From positions 138,768,972 through 138,832,971 of the forward strand of contig NC_060248.1 in the NCBI RefSeq assembly GCF_921293095.1: a DNA stretch of 64,000 nucleotides. The letters are read 5' to 3'. Source of the DNA: Ischnura elegans. Taxonomy: Eukaryota; Arthropoda; Insecta; Odonata; Coenagrionidae. The position numbers and the translations under genes are program-made. The notes beneath the pieces are model-generated. The model made no database searches and was not told the DNA's origin. It saw nothing but the letters and a program-made list of their open reading frames with translations. Positions within the stretch are counted from its first letter, which is position 1. Each line of letters begins with the position of its first letter. Positions 50,154 through 60,091 of this stretch are shown piece after piece.

Positions 50154-50293
50154 TACATCGCTTTTTTATGAGATTTTAGATTGTCTTTTTTCATTAACGG
50201 TAATTCAACTTTCAATCCCCGAATGAACTGTCGTCACTGATGTCTGAGTCCTCTTCTTCAACATCATCCAAAATCTAGCAGTCTTAAATCTTT
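50154..50293 (-). pseudogene. Inverted fragment of RAG1-like transposase 3' end (D)
   Basis: The minus strand matches the end of copy A (56905-57004 plus 58670-58718), covering the acidic C-terminal codons (VEEEDSDISDDSSFGD region), the stop and about 50 bp downstream. Upstream coding similarity fades beyond 'KDLR'. The fragment lies only 300 bp before copy A, in opposite orientation. It lacks the 1,665-bp hAT insert present in A, so it shows the unoccupied site. Confidence 0.8.
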
Positions 50294-50599
50294 AGCTAGG
50301 TCAGCTACTTAAGCTTGAGATACGGTATCTTCTAAGCTCAATGCCTTCTCTCCATCTTCTCTTTGTTTGTCGTCACCTCGAGCCCCAAGTGTGTTTGGTC
50401 CGCCTCATTAGTCCTTAGCGTCCTAAGCGAAGGGGCCATGTGCTTCGCTCTGCATTTATTTTTTTTTATTTTTTCTGGACAGTAATCAACGAATATATGA
50501 TTCCATATATACAGTCAGCGTAGAGCAGGACTCCTTCGAGATATTTTCTCGTCTCTTGAGGAGCCTTATAAACCACGAGCTTCAGTCCACTAGAGTCAT

Positions 50600-51117
50600 T
50601 CATGCTATGTGGTGTTCTTTCAGGCAGTGTGTTGAAATTCTCATCGGGTGTACTTAAAGTGTGTGGTATTTTTTATAATTGGGGATCCTACGAAAAGGCA
50701 ATAGTATTGAAAGGCAAAAAAGAGACTCGGAAGTCTGTTTGTGTGTTAGGTTATAGTAAATTCATTGGTGGGGTGAATTTCAAGGCAAAAACGTACGTCA
50801 ACTTGCAGTTTTATTTTGGAATCGGTGAAGAAAGGCCGTGTTTGTTGCCCTAGTGACGTGTCGTGCTCTAGTGTAATTCTTAAATTCATCTTGCCTAGTG
50901 ATTTCGTTCGACCTTTATTGAATTATCACTAATAATTACTATCTTTTCTCGGAGTTGGACGGAACTGTGATTCTTCAGCTTGAAAATGTTTAAGGTAAGT
51001 TGTACCAATTTCCATACCAAATATAGGTGTGTTTGCCTACTTCTTAAACAATGTGTTATATCACTTTTAGATTATCATCATGGCAATTATCATTTTGATT
51101 TGTTTTCAAGGGTGGTA
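50600..51117 (+). other. Putative 5' untranslated region and first intron of copy A
   Basis: A GTAAGT donor follows 50993 (AATGTTTAAG) and a TTTTCAAG acceptor ends at 51110, eight bases before ATG 51118. Copy B has an equivalent non-coding exon with a GTAAGC donor at about 61490. The frame at 50602-50853 has no recognised domain. Confidence 0.45.
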
Positions 51118-53191
51118 ATGGATTCATATCAAATAAATCGTTCTAAGTTGCATAATGAAATATTAGAAATAAAGTGTAAAACATCAGGCGAGAAAAAAAT
51201 ACTCTTACTGGATTTTTTGTCGCGGAGACTAAATGTCCAGAGCTATGAGGAAGCTGTTGATGGTCTCCGAGAATTTCTTAGGTTGGAATTTTGGCTATAT
51301 TACGAAAAATTATGGAACAAATGTTACCGTAATAATAAAAGATTTTTATTGCGATGTAAGGAATGGCTCGCGGAGCCAATAATTATCCTTGAAGCTGTCC
51401 GGCAATACTTTCCTGGTTCCTCAAAGGCAACAGGTATGTATTATATTTACGTATGTTTTGAACGTTTTTAGTAAATTTAATTTCTGAATATCTAAACTTA
51501 TTCCATATGCAATGCATTCTATATACCACTCTATATCCTACTATTATTGCTTTGTTAGGTTCATTAGGGCGGCCCGAGAAAGACTTTATTTCTTCGTGTT
51601 ACAGATCCAAGAGAAGAAAAGTTCAGAACATAAAAAGTACTTCTTCGGTAGCTGAGCTGGCATTAGCCATCACTCTTGGTTTAAGGGAGGAAGGAAATAC
51701 TGCAGCCGCGGATTTAATAACGGAAGTTACTACAACAACTCCAACAAGAGCTAAGAAAGTTCTAAGTAAGTGGAGGAAAAGTGATGAGGCGCAAAAACAA
51801 ATGTCTCCATTATCTCTTTTCATCACCATTGGGCTGACCAAAAGTCAATATAATGCGTTAAAATTCTCCGCTCGCACTCACAAACATTTTTTGTACCCCA
51901 ACTACACACGGGTGTTAACAGCAAAAATAGCTGCATACCCACAAGATATACGCATAACAGAGAACGAGTGCGAAGTTAGCCTACAATCCTTGCTAAACCA
52001 CACAGTATCGAGGATATTGGAGTACGAATCAACTGTTCCTGCGTCCAGCAAGGTGAACTGCACGTTGATATGCAAATATGGATTTGATGGGAGTTCGGGC
52101 CATTCCCAATACAAACAGGGTTGGGTAAAGGCGGATTCTTCGGATGAATATTTATTCATGAGCTCCGTGGTGCCACTTCGTTTGGTAAATGACGAAAATG
52201 GTATAAGTTTAAGGCGTTTTAAATTCCATATCTTGCTTATTAATGTTAAATAAGACTGTAATAAAATTGATAACTCTATTCCAACTCTGCTCTTTTAGAT
52301 GAAATAATATGGAAAAATCCTCGCCCATCGTCAACAAGATTTTGCCGGCCTATCCGCCTCCGGTGGTTGAAGGAAACTACGGAAGTTGCTGTTGAGGAAA
52401 GCAAATATATACAAAGGCAGATTGACGGCCTGAAAAATTGGAGCAATAGAAATTACTCGGTCAACTTCAGCTTGTTGCTAACAATGATAAATGGAAAGGT
52501 AAGAAAAATTCATGCTTATATCGTGATAGACTGGAATATTTTAAAGTTTATGGATTAAAATTAATGAATGACGATTATTTTAGGTATGCAATGCATTGAC
52601 TGGCAACCCGAGTATGAGGTGCTACATCTGCGGAGCAACAGCTGCGGAGATGAATAATTTGATGGATTTAAGGAATCGACCTGTAGATGTGACCAAATAT
52701 TCCTTCGGAATATTGACCTTGCATTGCTATATCCGGTTTTTTGAATGTTTGCTACACATATCGTACAGGCTGGAGTTCAGAAAGTGGCAGGTAAGAAAGA
52801 ATACAACAAGCTTGAATATAGTTCAATGGTGAAAATGCCATTAAATTACGAGAAAAAAACTCTTTACAGGCTCGAGGTAATCTCAAAACGCTACTTACGA
52901 AGAGGAAAATAAGAATTCAGAAGGTTTTCAAGGAAAGGATGGGGATAATCGTTGATGTTCCCAGACCTGGATCTGGTAACACAAATGACGGTAATTCGGC
53001 CAGGCGCTTCTTCGATTCCCCAGAATTGGCCGCTGATTTGACAGGTAATTGAGTGAACGTGCTCTGTATTAGGAAAACATATGTAATAGCATAACTTCAC
53101 GCATATGTTTGCATATAAAAATGGGAAAGTATAATGTGACATTAGCAGTAAATTAATTATCTTGTTTTAATTACAGGTATCAATGTTGATC

Positions 53192-56100
53192 CTTTCCCTT
53201 GGGCTACAACCTTGTCACGGTGGAAAGGCTTGTGTTTTCCTATGACCCTAAGAGCTGCACTGGCGGGATTAATTCGAAATTAGTCCCTGTAGGGCCACCC
53301 AAGCCAGAGAGGTCGAAGGGTAGGAGCCAGACGAAAGGTAGTCCACGTGATGGTGTCACGTGAAAAACACTGTTGGAATGGAAGTGGGAAACCCTACCAA
53401 CTATCTATTCCCTGAAAACATGGAGTTTGATCAAACTAGCCTCGGATGGTCTAATAGCGAGACCCAGCCCTTAAGGGCGGGTGTCGTAGGTGGCAACGAG
53501 ATTGGCAAGGTCCTCGGGGTCCGTATCATGCGAAATCCTTGCAGAAATATATCATCATCATCTTTTTCAGCATCAGCAGTAGCATCCCAGGAGCAGGACA
53601 AGAAGACTAAGTGGATGGGGAAGAAGAAGGCATCGATGAATATAGGGACATGGAATGTGAGGACTATGATGAGGGCGGGGAAGTTAGAAAATATCAAAAG
53701 GGAAATGGATAAAGGGAGGATAGATATCTTAGGATTATGCGAGGTGAGGTGGAGGGATGGCGAGGACTATTGGAGTGATGGGTATAGGGTTATATATAGT
53801 GGAGGGGAAGAAAGCCAGCGGGGGGTAGCTTTAGTACTAAACGGGAAGATGGGTAAGCGTGTGGTAGGTATAGACCAGGTAAGCGATAGGATTCTGGTGG
53901 TAGAAATTGAGGCGCGGCCCACCAACCTTGTGGTGGTCCAAGTTTACATGCCCACTAGCAATCATAGGGAGGAAGAAGTAGATGAGGTGTATGAACAGCT
54001 CGAGGATATAATTAGAGACACACCGGGTAAGAAAAATCTGGTAGTAATGGGGGACTGGAACGCCTCAGTCGGGGAAGGCAGGGATGGAAACGAAATAGGA
54101 GATTTTGGTCTAGGAAAACGGAACGACAAGGGAGAGAAAGCAGCAGAATTTTGTAGGAGAAACAAATTATTCATCACAAACACGTGGTTCAATCATCATA
54201 AAGGGCGAAGGTACACGTGGAAAAGTCCAGGGGATGCGGGGAGATATCAAATAGACTACATTATGGTAAGACAGAGGTTTAGGAATAGTGTGAAAAACTC
54301 GCGCAGCTTCCCTGCAGCGGATGCGGATTCGGACCACAATCTAGTGCTCATGAAATGCAACGTAAGATTCAAAAGACTTATAAGAGTTAGGAAGACGAAG
54401 AAATGGAACGTAGAAGCCCAGAAAGGGAGCATGAGGAGAGAATATCATGAACTAGTGGACATAAGTATGCGGGACATTGACAACACCAAGACTGTTGAGG
54501 AAAGATGGGATAATATAAAAACGGGAATAGTCAAAGCGGCGGAGAAGTCAATTGGCTACGTGAACAGTAGAAGGATAAAGAAGCCGTGGATAACGGAGAA
54601 GATGATAAGGGAAATGGAGGAGAGGAGGAAGTGGAAGAACGTGGACACAGAACAGGGAAAAAGAATGTACAGGGAACTGAATAATCGATTACGACGTGAA
54701 ACTAAGAGGGCAAGGGAGGCTTGGTGGAAAGGACAGTGCGAGGAAATGGAAAAGTTCCAGAAGGATGGAGAAGTAGACGCGTTGTACGCCAAAGTTAAGT
54801 TGCTGTTGGGCGGCAAAAGAGGACAAGCCATGTCTAAAATTAAGGCTAAAGATGGGAGGATGCTAACCGAGTGAGAAGAGGTAAAGAGTAGATGGAAGGA
54901 ATACGTGGAGGACCTGTATGACGGAGCGAACAGACCAGAGAGATTGACTCTAGAGGAGGAAAGTGCAGTGGAGGATGATAATCTTGGACCGGAGATATTA
55001 GATTCAGAAATAGAGAGAGCACTTCGTGATATGAAGGCTAGGAAAGCAGTAGGCGTGGACAATATTCCGTGTGAGCTTCTGAAGAATCTAGGGAAGGAAG
55101 GTAAGAAAAGGTTTTTCGAACTAGTGCGCAGGATCTACGAGGAGGGATGTTGGCTGGAAGATTTCGTGAAGACTGTTTTAATTCCGCTTCCGAAGAAGAA
55201 GAAAGCTGTGGAATGCGGAGATTATAGGACTATCAGCCTAATATTGCATGCGGCGAAAGTGGTACTGAGGATATTGAACAGACGAATGGAGGCGAGGGCA
55301 AATGAGTATTTGGGCGAAGATCAATTTGGTTTCAGAAAAGGGAAGTCAACTAGAGATGCAATAGCAATAATGAGGTCCCTCGTCGAGAGGAACCTAGAAT
55401 ATGACCAGTACGTATATGCGTGTTTCGTAGATTTTGAGAAAGCGTTTGATAGGGTGAACTGGGCAAAGTTGATGGATATTCTGAAGAGAATAGGTGTAGA
55501 TTAGAGGGATAGACGACTGATTCGTAATCTTTATATGGCCCAGACGGCGCAAGTGAGGGTAGCGGACGGAGAATCTGGGTGGGCAAGCATCGGCCGAGGT
55601 GTGAGGCAAGGCTGTCCTCTATCGCCGCTGCTCATTAACGTGTACGCTGAGGAGATGGTAAGGGAAGCGTGGGATGAGTTAGAAGCTGGGATAAAAGTGG
55701 GAGGAATGATGTTCAAATCAGTGAGATTCGCGGATGACCAGGCGTTGACCAGCCAGTCAGCGAGGGGGCTTCAGGCTCTAGTGGATGCGTTATACGAACG
55801 TTGCGAGGAGTATGGGATGAGGATTAATCACAAGAAAACTAAGGTTATGCGGTTTTGTAAAGCATCACGAGCGAGGAATGTGAGACTCAAGATAAAGGTG
55901 GGTGGCGAAAAACTTGAGCAGGTTGAACAATTCAACTATTTAGGCAGTACGTTAGAGGAAAACGGATACAATAGTAAGGACATCAGGAAGAGAATAGCAT
56001 TAGCAAAGGAGGCGTTCATGAACAGGAAGGAGCTTCTGAGAGGATCGTTGTGTAAGAGTTTAAAGAAGAGGTTAGTGAAGAGTTTGATTTGGAGCGTAGC

Positions 56101-56504
56101 TCTCTACGGTGCGGAAACGTGGACACTGAGGAAAGAAGACGAGAGAAGATTGGAGACATTCGAGATGTGGGTGTGGAGAAGAATGGAGAGGGTGAAATGG
56201 ACGGAGAGGAGAAGGAACGACGAAGTGCTGGATATGGTTGGCGAGGAGAGGCAGCTTTTAGATGAGATACGCAGGAGACAGAAGGTATGGATGGAGTTAG
56301 TGCTTAGCGGTGAGGGGATGTTGAAAATGGTATTAGAGGGTAGAATGTTAGGTAAACGAGGGAGGGGAAGGAAAAGAATAGAATTTTTAGATAGATTGAA
56401 GGAGAGTAGGCCTTACAGTGAATTAAAGAAGGCAGTGCTGGAAGGAAAGGGAGATACTCCATGAAAACCTACCTTAATCGTTAGAATACTATAATAATAA
56501 TAAT
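53192..56504 (+). mobile_element. RTE-like LINE inserted in exon 7 of copy A
   Basis: The insertion is bounded by a 10-bp duplication AATGTTGATC (53182-53191 and 56505-56514) and ends in (TAA)n. The short 3' tail directly after the ORF, and the protein type, fit RTE (BovB-like) elements; the TAA tail also recalls R4/Dong. It is 3,313 bp and looks nearly full length. Confidence 0.85.
53360..56464 (+). pseudogene. LINE endonuclease-reverse transcriptase, two in-frame stops
   Basis: One frame runs from ATG 53360 to TGA 56464 (1,034 codons), interrupted only by TGA at 54872 and TAG at 55502, both where Trp is plausible. The APE-type endonuclease (about residues 90-340) shows 'IGTWNVRTM', 'CEVRW', 'GDWNAS' and 'SDHNLV'. 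The RT (about 560-850) shows 'YRTISL', 'FGFRKGKST', 'CFVDFEKAFDRV', 'GVRQGCPLSPLL' and 'RFADDQAL'. The C-terminal domain contains 'GAETWTLRKEDERRLETFEM'. The endonuclease nicks the target and the RT copies element RNA there. The first 90 residues lack a domain and the true start may differ. With only two point mutations it is among the youngest insertions in the window. Confidence 0.88.
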
Positions 56505-57004
56505 AATGTTGATCTAATAAAAAGAATTCCATCATTCTGAGGGCAGTATCAAGTGGCATAACACTACATTATATAGCTTTCTCGGACTATTGCCAGAGAA
56601 CTGCAGAGCTATATGTTTAACTGTATCCGTGGTATTATATGCCAACCACGGTGCATAAGGTACTGCTGCATGGAAGCGAAATTGCAAAAGAAGCGATTCT
56701 TTCCTTGGGGCAACTTTCAGAAGAGGCACTGGAAGCTCGGAATAAGAACACACGTACTTTCCGCATGAGATTTCGTAGGAAGCACTCCAGAGAGGCCACA
56801 AACGACGACCTATTCAAAAGACTGCTGTTAACGTCTGATCCGTTTCTTTCCTCTACACTGACATCAACTCGGAGAAGACCAAAAGAAATGCCAAAAGATT
56901 TAAGATATCTGCTGATTTTGGATGATGTTGAAGAAGAGGACTCAGACATCAGTGACGACAGTTCATTCGGGGATTGAAAGTTGAATTACCGTTAATGAAA
57001 AAAG

Positions 57005-58669
57005 TAGAGATGGGTCGAATAGCAGATTTCTCGAATTCGAATATCGAATTCGAATATTAAATCATAGCTCGAATATTCGAATACCTCGAATTTCGAATAC
57101 CTCGAATACTAAATGATGAATGCTGGAATGTTTGACTCGGTTGCCTATGCAGCAGGCAACACAAGATTTTGGGGAGTAATTTTGATTTCCTTAAAATGAT
57201 TCGAACAGGAATTTAGCTGATTAATGAATAATTTAATTTTATGGAAACAATTGGGCATATAATTAATTCAACTAACATCGCTTTACCCCCACTCCTGCTG
57301 CCAAGTGCTAGCTGACAATCTGAGGCATTTTGCAAAATACAAGCTCTTTTCCACCGGATTTTCTTCAATTATTTTCAGTCCATCTTTGGGAGTTCTCACG
57401 AGATAAGAAGATGAATTGGAATTGCTATCAGGGAAAAACCAAATATTCTGAGAAAGTATCCTTTTGTCTGTGACTGTAACAATAAAGATTTATAGCACCA
57501 CTCATAAATTGTAACTTGATATATGTTTTTGGAAAAAAATACCGCATCAACTTCCGAGAAGCTCTGCTGCTCATATCGAGTTTCGCCAGAATGCTAAGTC
57601 TCCGTCGTGTTTTGACATTTATTTCTTTGCGTAAAATGCTTAAATAAACTCAGAAATACGTCGTGTTTGGTCTTATTCTTTTTGAAATTACGCGCACATT
57701 ACTAATATTTCAATTCAATAAAGGTGTAACATCAATTGACGAAAGTCATTCTTAGACACCCTTTGTGCTAACAGATGACTCATGCAGCGGTTGACCTCCA
57801 CAGAAATGGGGAACTTCGAAGCTGGTAGGAAAAAAAAGGTCAGTGGGGGAGGAGAGGGAGGGCCCGAAACACGTTTCTATTGTTCTCGCGTATTTTTTCG
57901 AAGCTATGGTCTTCGTAATATGATCCCTGCGCGAGCTGTGACCTTTTTTTATTTTGAAGAAGAGGAAAGCCTCAGAGGGGGGCTAGTGCTGAATGGAGAG
58001 GGATACCGGACCTTGGGAAATGCGCTAATGTAAGTATCCCACGGTACTCACACAGCAGTTGACCTCCAGAAATGGGGAACTTCAAAGCAGGTAGCCAGAA
58101 AAAGGTCAGTGGGTGAGAAAAGGGGGGAGGGCGTGAAACACGTTTTTATTGTTCTCGTAACTCGATATTTTTTTCGAAGCAGGGGTCTTCGTAATGCGAT
58201 CCCTGCGCGAGCTGGGACCTTTTGTTTGATTTCGGAGAAGAGGAAAGCGTCAGAGTGGTTGAGGCGAGTGCTGAATGGAGGGGGATAGAGGATCGTGGGA
58301 AATGCCCTAAGTATGCTATCCCACGGCACTGAGTTTCTCCTGGTGGGGGGAATCGGGGATTTTCGGATTTTTTCACCCGACTATTTTCGGTTCCCCTCGT
58401 CGAACACTTTTCACCGCTAAAATCCACGAATTTGATGCAATTCGTCAACTTGCGTAAAACGGCGCTGCGAGCACTAAATGACTACAGTTCTCTACATTTT
58501 TCCGAGTCACTACCAACGACGTGCGTGCGACAGTGTATGACGCGAAATTCAAAGTATTCGAGGTATTCGAGGCGGTACTTTTCGCATAACTATTCGAAAT
58601 CTCGAATATCGAATACTTTCTAGTATTCGAGGTATTCGAGTATTCGCGGATACTATTCGCACATCTCTA
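57005..58669. mobile_element. hAT-type non-autonomous element
   Basis: Ends TAGAGATGGGTCGAATAG and, inverted, TAGAGATGTGCGAATAG are flanked by the octamer GAAAAAAG (56997-57004, 58670-58677). The paralogous fragment D at 50154-50293 carries a single GAAAAAAG at the corresponding point, confirming the insertion. It encodes no transposase. TTCGAATA-type short repeats lie inside each end, and two tandem ~268-bp units fill the middle. Confidence 0.9.
57781..58325 (+). repeat. Two tandem ~268-bp units inside the hAT element
   Basis: The block from 'GACCTCCACAGAAATGGGGA' (57792) to the 'GGGAAATGC' region is repeated from about 58049 with small changes. The 83-residue plus and 93-residue minus frames here are repeat artefacts. 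Confidence 0.85.
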
Positions 58670-58677
58670 GAAAAAAG

Positions 58678-59520
58678 ACAATCTAAAACCTCATTAAAAA
58701 AGCGATGTAAAAGATGAATTCCGAAGTACGTATTCTCTTTATATTCTTGTTTATAACTCCACATTAAATTAATTCGTAAGATTTAGAGCTAATGATTGGT
58801 AATCCGCTAATTCTACATTCTTTTTTTATTGAAATATTCCACTACGAACTTAAAAAACAGTTTCCAAACTTCATTAACGCAAATGTTTGATTTCATAATG
58901 ATTTTTGCATTTATCAAACGTGTTTCTTGTATGCTGCGTAACGATGGATGAAAAGTTAAATTTGAGAAAATCAATTTAACTCTTTATTTACCATTTTAAT
59001 ATAATATTTAATTATGAATTCAAGGATAAAAGTTATCTTTTCTTTCTCCTTCAAACATTCTCCTATTGTATGGTGACATCAAAAAGGAAAAACCCGTGTA
59101 GAAGGACCCTTTACATACCTTTGCCTTTAAAGGCCTTGCGTGGTCATTAAACGCCACTATCCGCGCGACCCTCCTCTGCGAGGGTTGAAAAGGGAGGGTA
59201 GCTAGTGGTAGGGACAAAGAATATAGGTCGTTGCCTTCCCCAGAAGCTGTTTACTTCTCTCTTTATTTCGCATGCCAACTGAATCTCTTAACAATACTTC
59301 AATATCCGAAGCATACTTCGTGAACGTAGAATGGTACGGACAAAAATCTAATCCTTACCATCTTCACTAGAGTAATGCGTTAACCGGTTAATCTATTGAT
59401 CCATTATCTTGGTAATAGTGTTTAAGGTCAATGCTTACTATGTGTCATGCTTCAAATGGTGATTTTTAAGAAGCAATTCTGAAAAAAAAAACTGATAAAT
59501 CGCCCGCAGTTACCGAGCCT
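58678..59520. other. 3' flank of copy A, no gene
   Basis: The first 40 bp match fragment D; the rest is AT-rich with no recognisable frame. Confidence 0.4.
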
Positions 59521-59524
59521 CTGA

Positions 59525-60086
59525 GTCCCGCGTGGCGTAGCTCAGACTTGATGCGCGATCGAAAAATCGCTCTCATTTTCGTGGTCGCAAACATTTTTCC
59601 AAGATTTCTTCGCAGTATTCTTAATAAATGTCTACTTCACACTGTGATGTAAATTTCCCGATTACCATATTTCGTAAACGGAAGATAATATCTACTATAT
59701 TTGAAATTTCACGCGAAAAATGGGTACGCCATTTTGTGTTGTAAAACCATGTAAATGTAAACAAAAATCTTCAAAAATCATGAACAATATGGCCAAAGCA
59801 TTTGCTCAAAGGAATTTAGTGTTTTTTATTCCATAAATATCATACAACTGCAACACCACCTGCATAAGTTCAAAGATTTTCGGAGAAAAGCGAGTTCGCC
59901 CGAGTTTTTGAAAATTGGTCATGTTTGAGCTGCTGTATCTCAACAACGGATCAAAATTATGAAAATTGGCATACAAGTCCATAATTAACCATCATTTTTG
60001 AGTATTTGTGCCAAGTTTTAGGTCCCTATCTCAATAAAAGCCATTTGGGACTTTAGTCCGGCTTTTTCCGATTTCAGAGCCCTGTG
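59525..60086 (-). repeat. Right terminal repeat of a RAG1-like element (probably copy A)
   Basis: The order of blocks matches the last 550 bp of element C's right arm ('GCGCGATCGAAAAATC', 'GCCATTTTGT', 'GTATCTCAA', 'CCATCATTTTTGAGTAT', 'GTCCGGCTTTTTCCGATTTC'), with much divergence. It ends CCCTGTG, one base away from the CACTGTG terminus. No matching left end was found upstream of copy A, so assignment to A rests on position and orientation. Confidence 0.72.
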
Positions 60087-60091
60087 CGGCG

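Larger units (their letters stand above)
51118..56977 (+). pseudogene. RAG1-like (Transib-type) transposase, copy A, seven exons
   Basis: Spliced coding pieces are 51118-51433, 51559-52200, 52299-52498, 52584-52790, 52870-53044 and 53177-53191, then, after a LINE insertion, 56515-56977. All introns are GT..AG and phases agree; the total is about 672 codons, a usual Transib length. Landmarks in RAG1 order are: 'GRPEKDF' near residue 110 (start of the DNA-binding region), 'YGFDGSSGHSQYKQ' with Asp about 282 (RAG1 D600 position), 'RFCRPIRLRWLKET', 'CYICGA' at about 399-402 (zinc CxxC), 'LHC', 'GNTNDGNSARRFF' (RAG1 NGNxAR), 'VHKVLLH' (zinc HxxxxH), and 'EEALEARNK' with Glu codon 56732 at the RAG1 E962 position. 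The C-terminus is acidic. Such enzymes cut at CACAGTG ends and form hairpins. Breaks: LINE in exon 7, one-base shift near 56520, TAA at 56618. Confidence 0.88.

Noticed and set aside
53431..55062. Long minus-strand frames (e.g. 54556-55062)
   Set aside because: They are shadows of the LINE endonuclease/RT frame on the plus strand.
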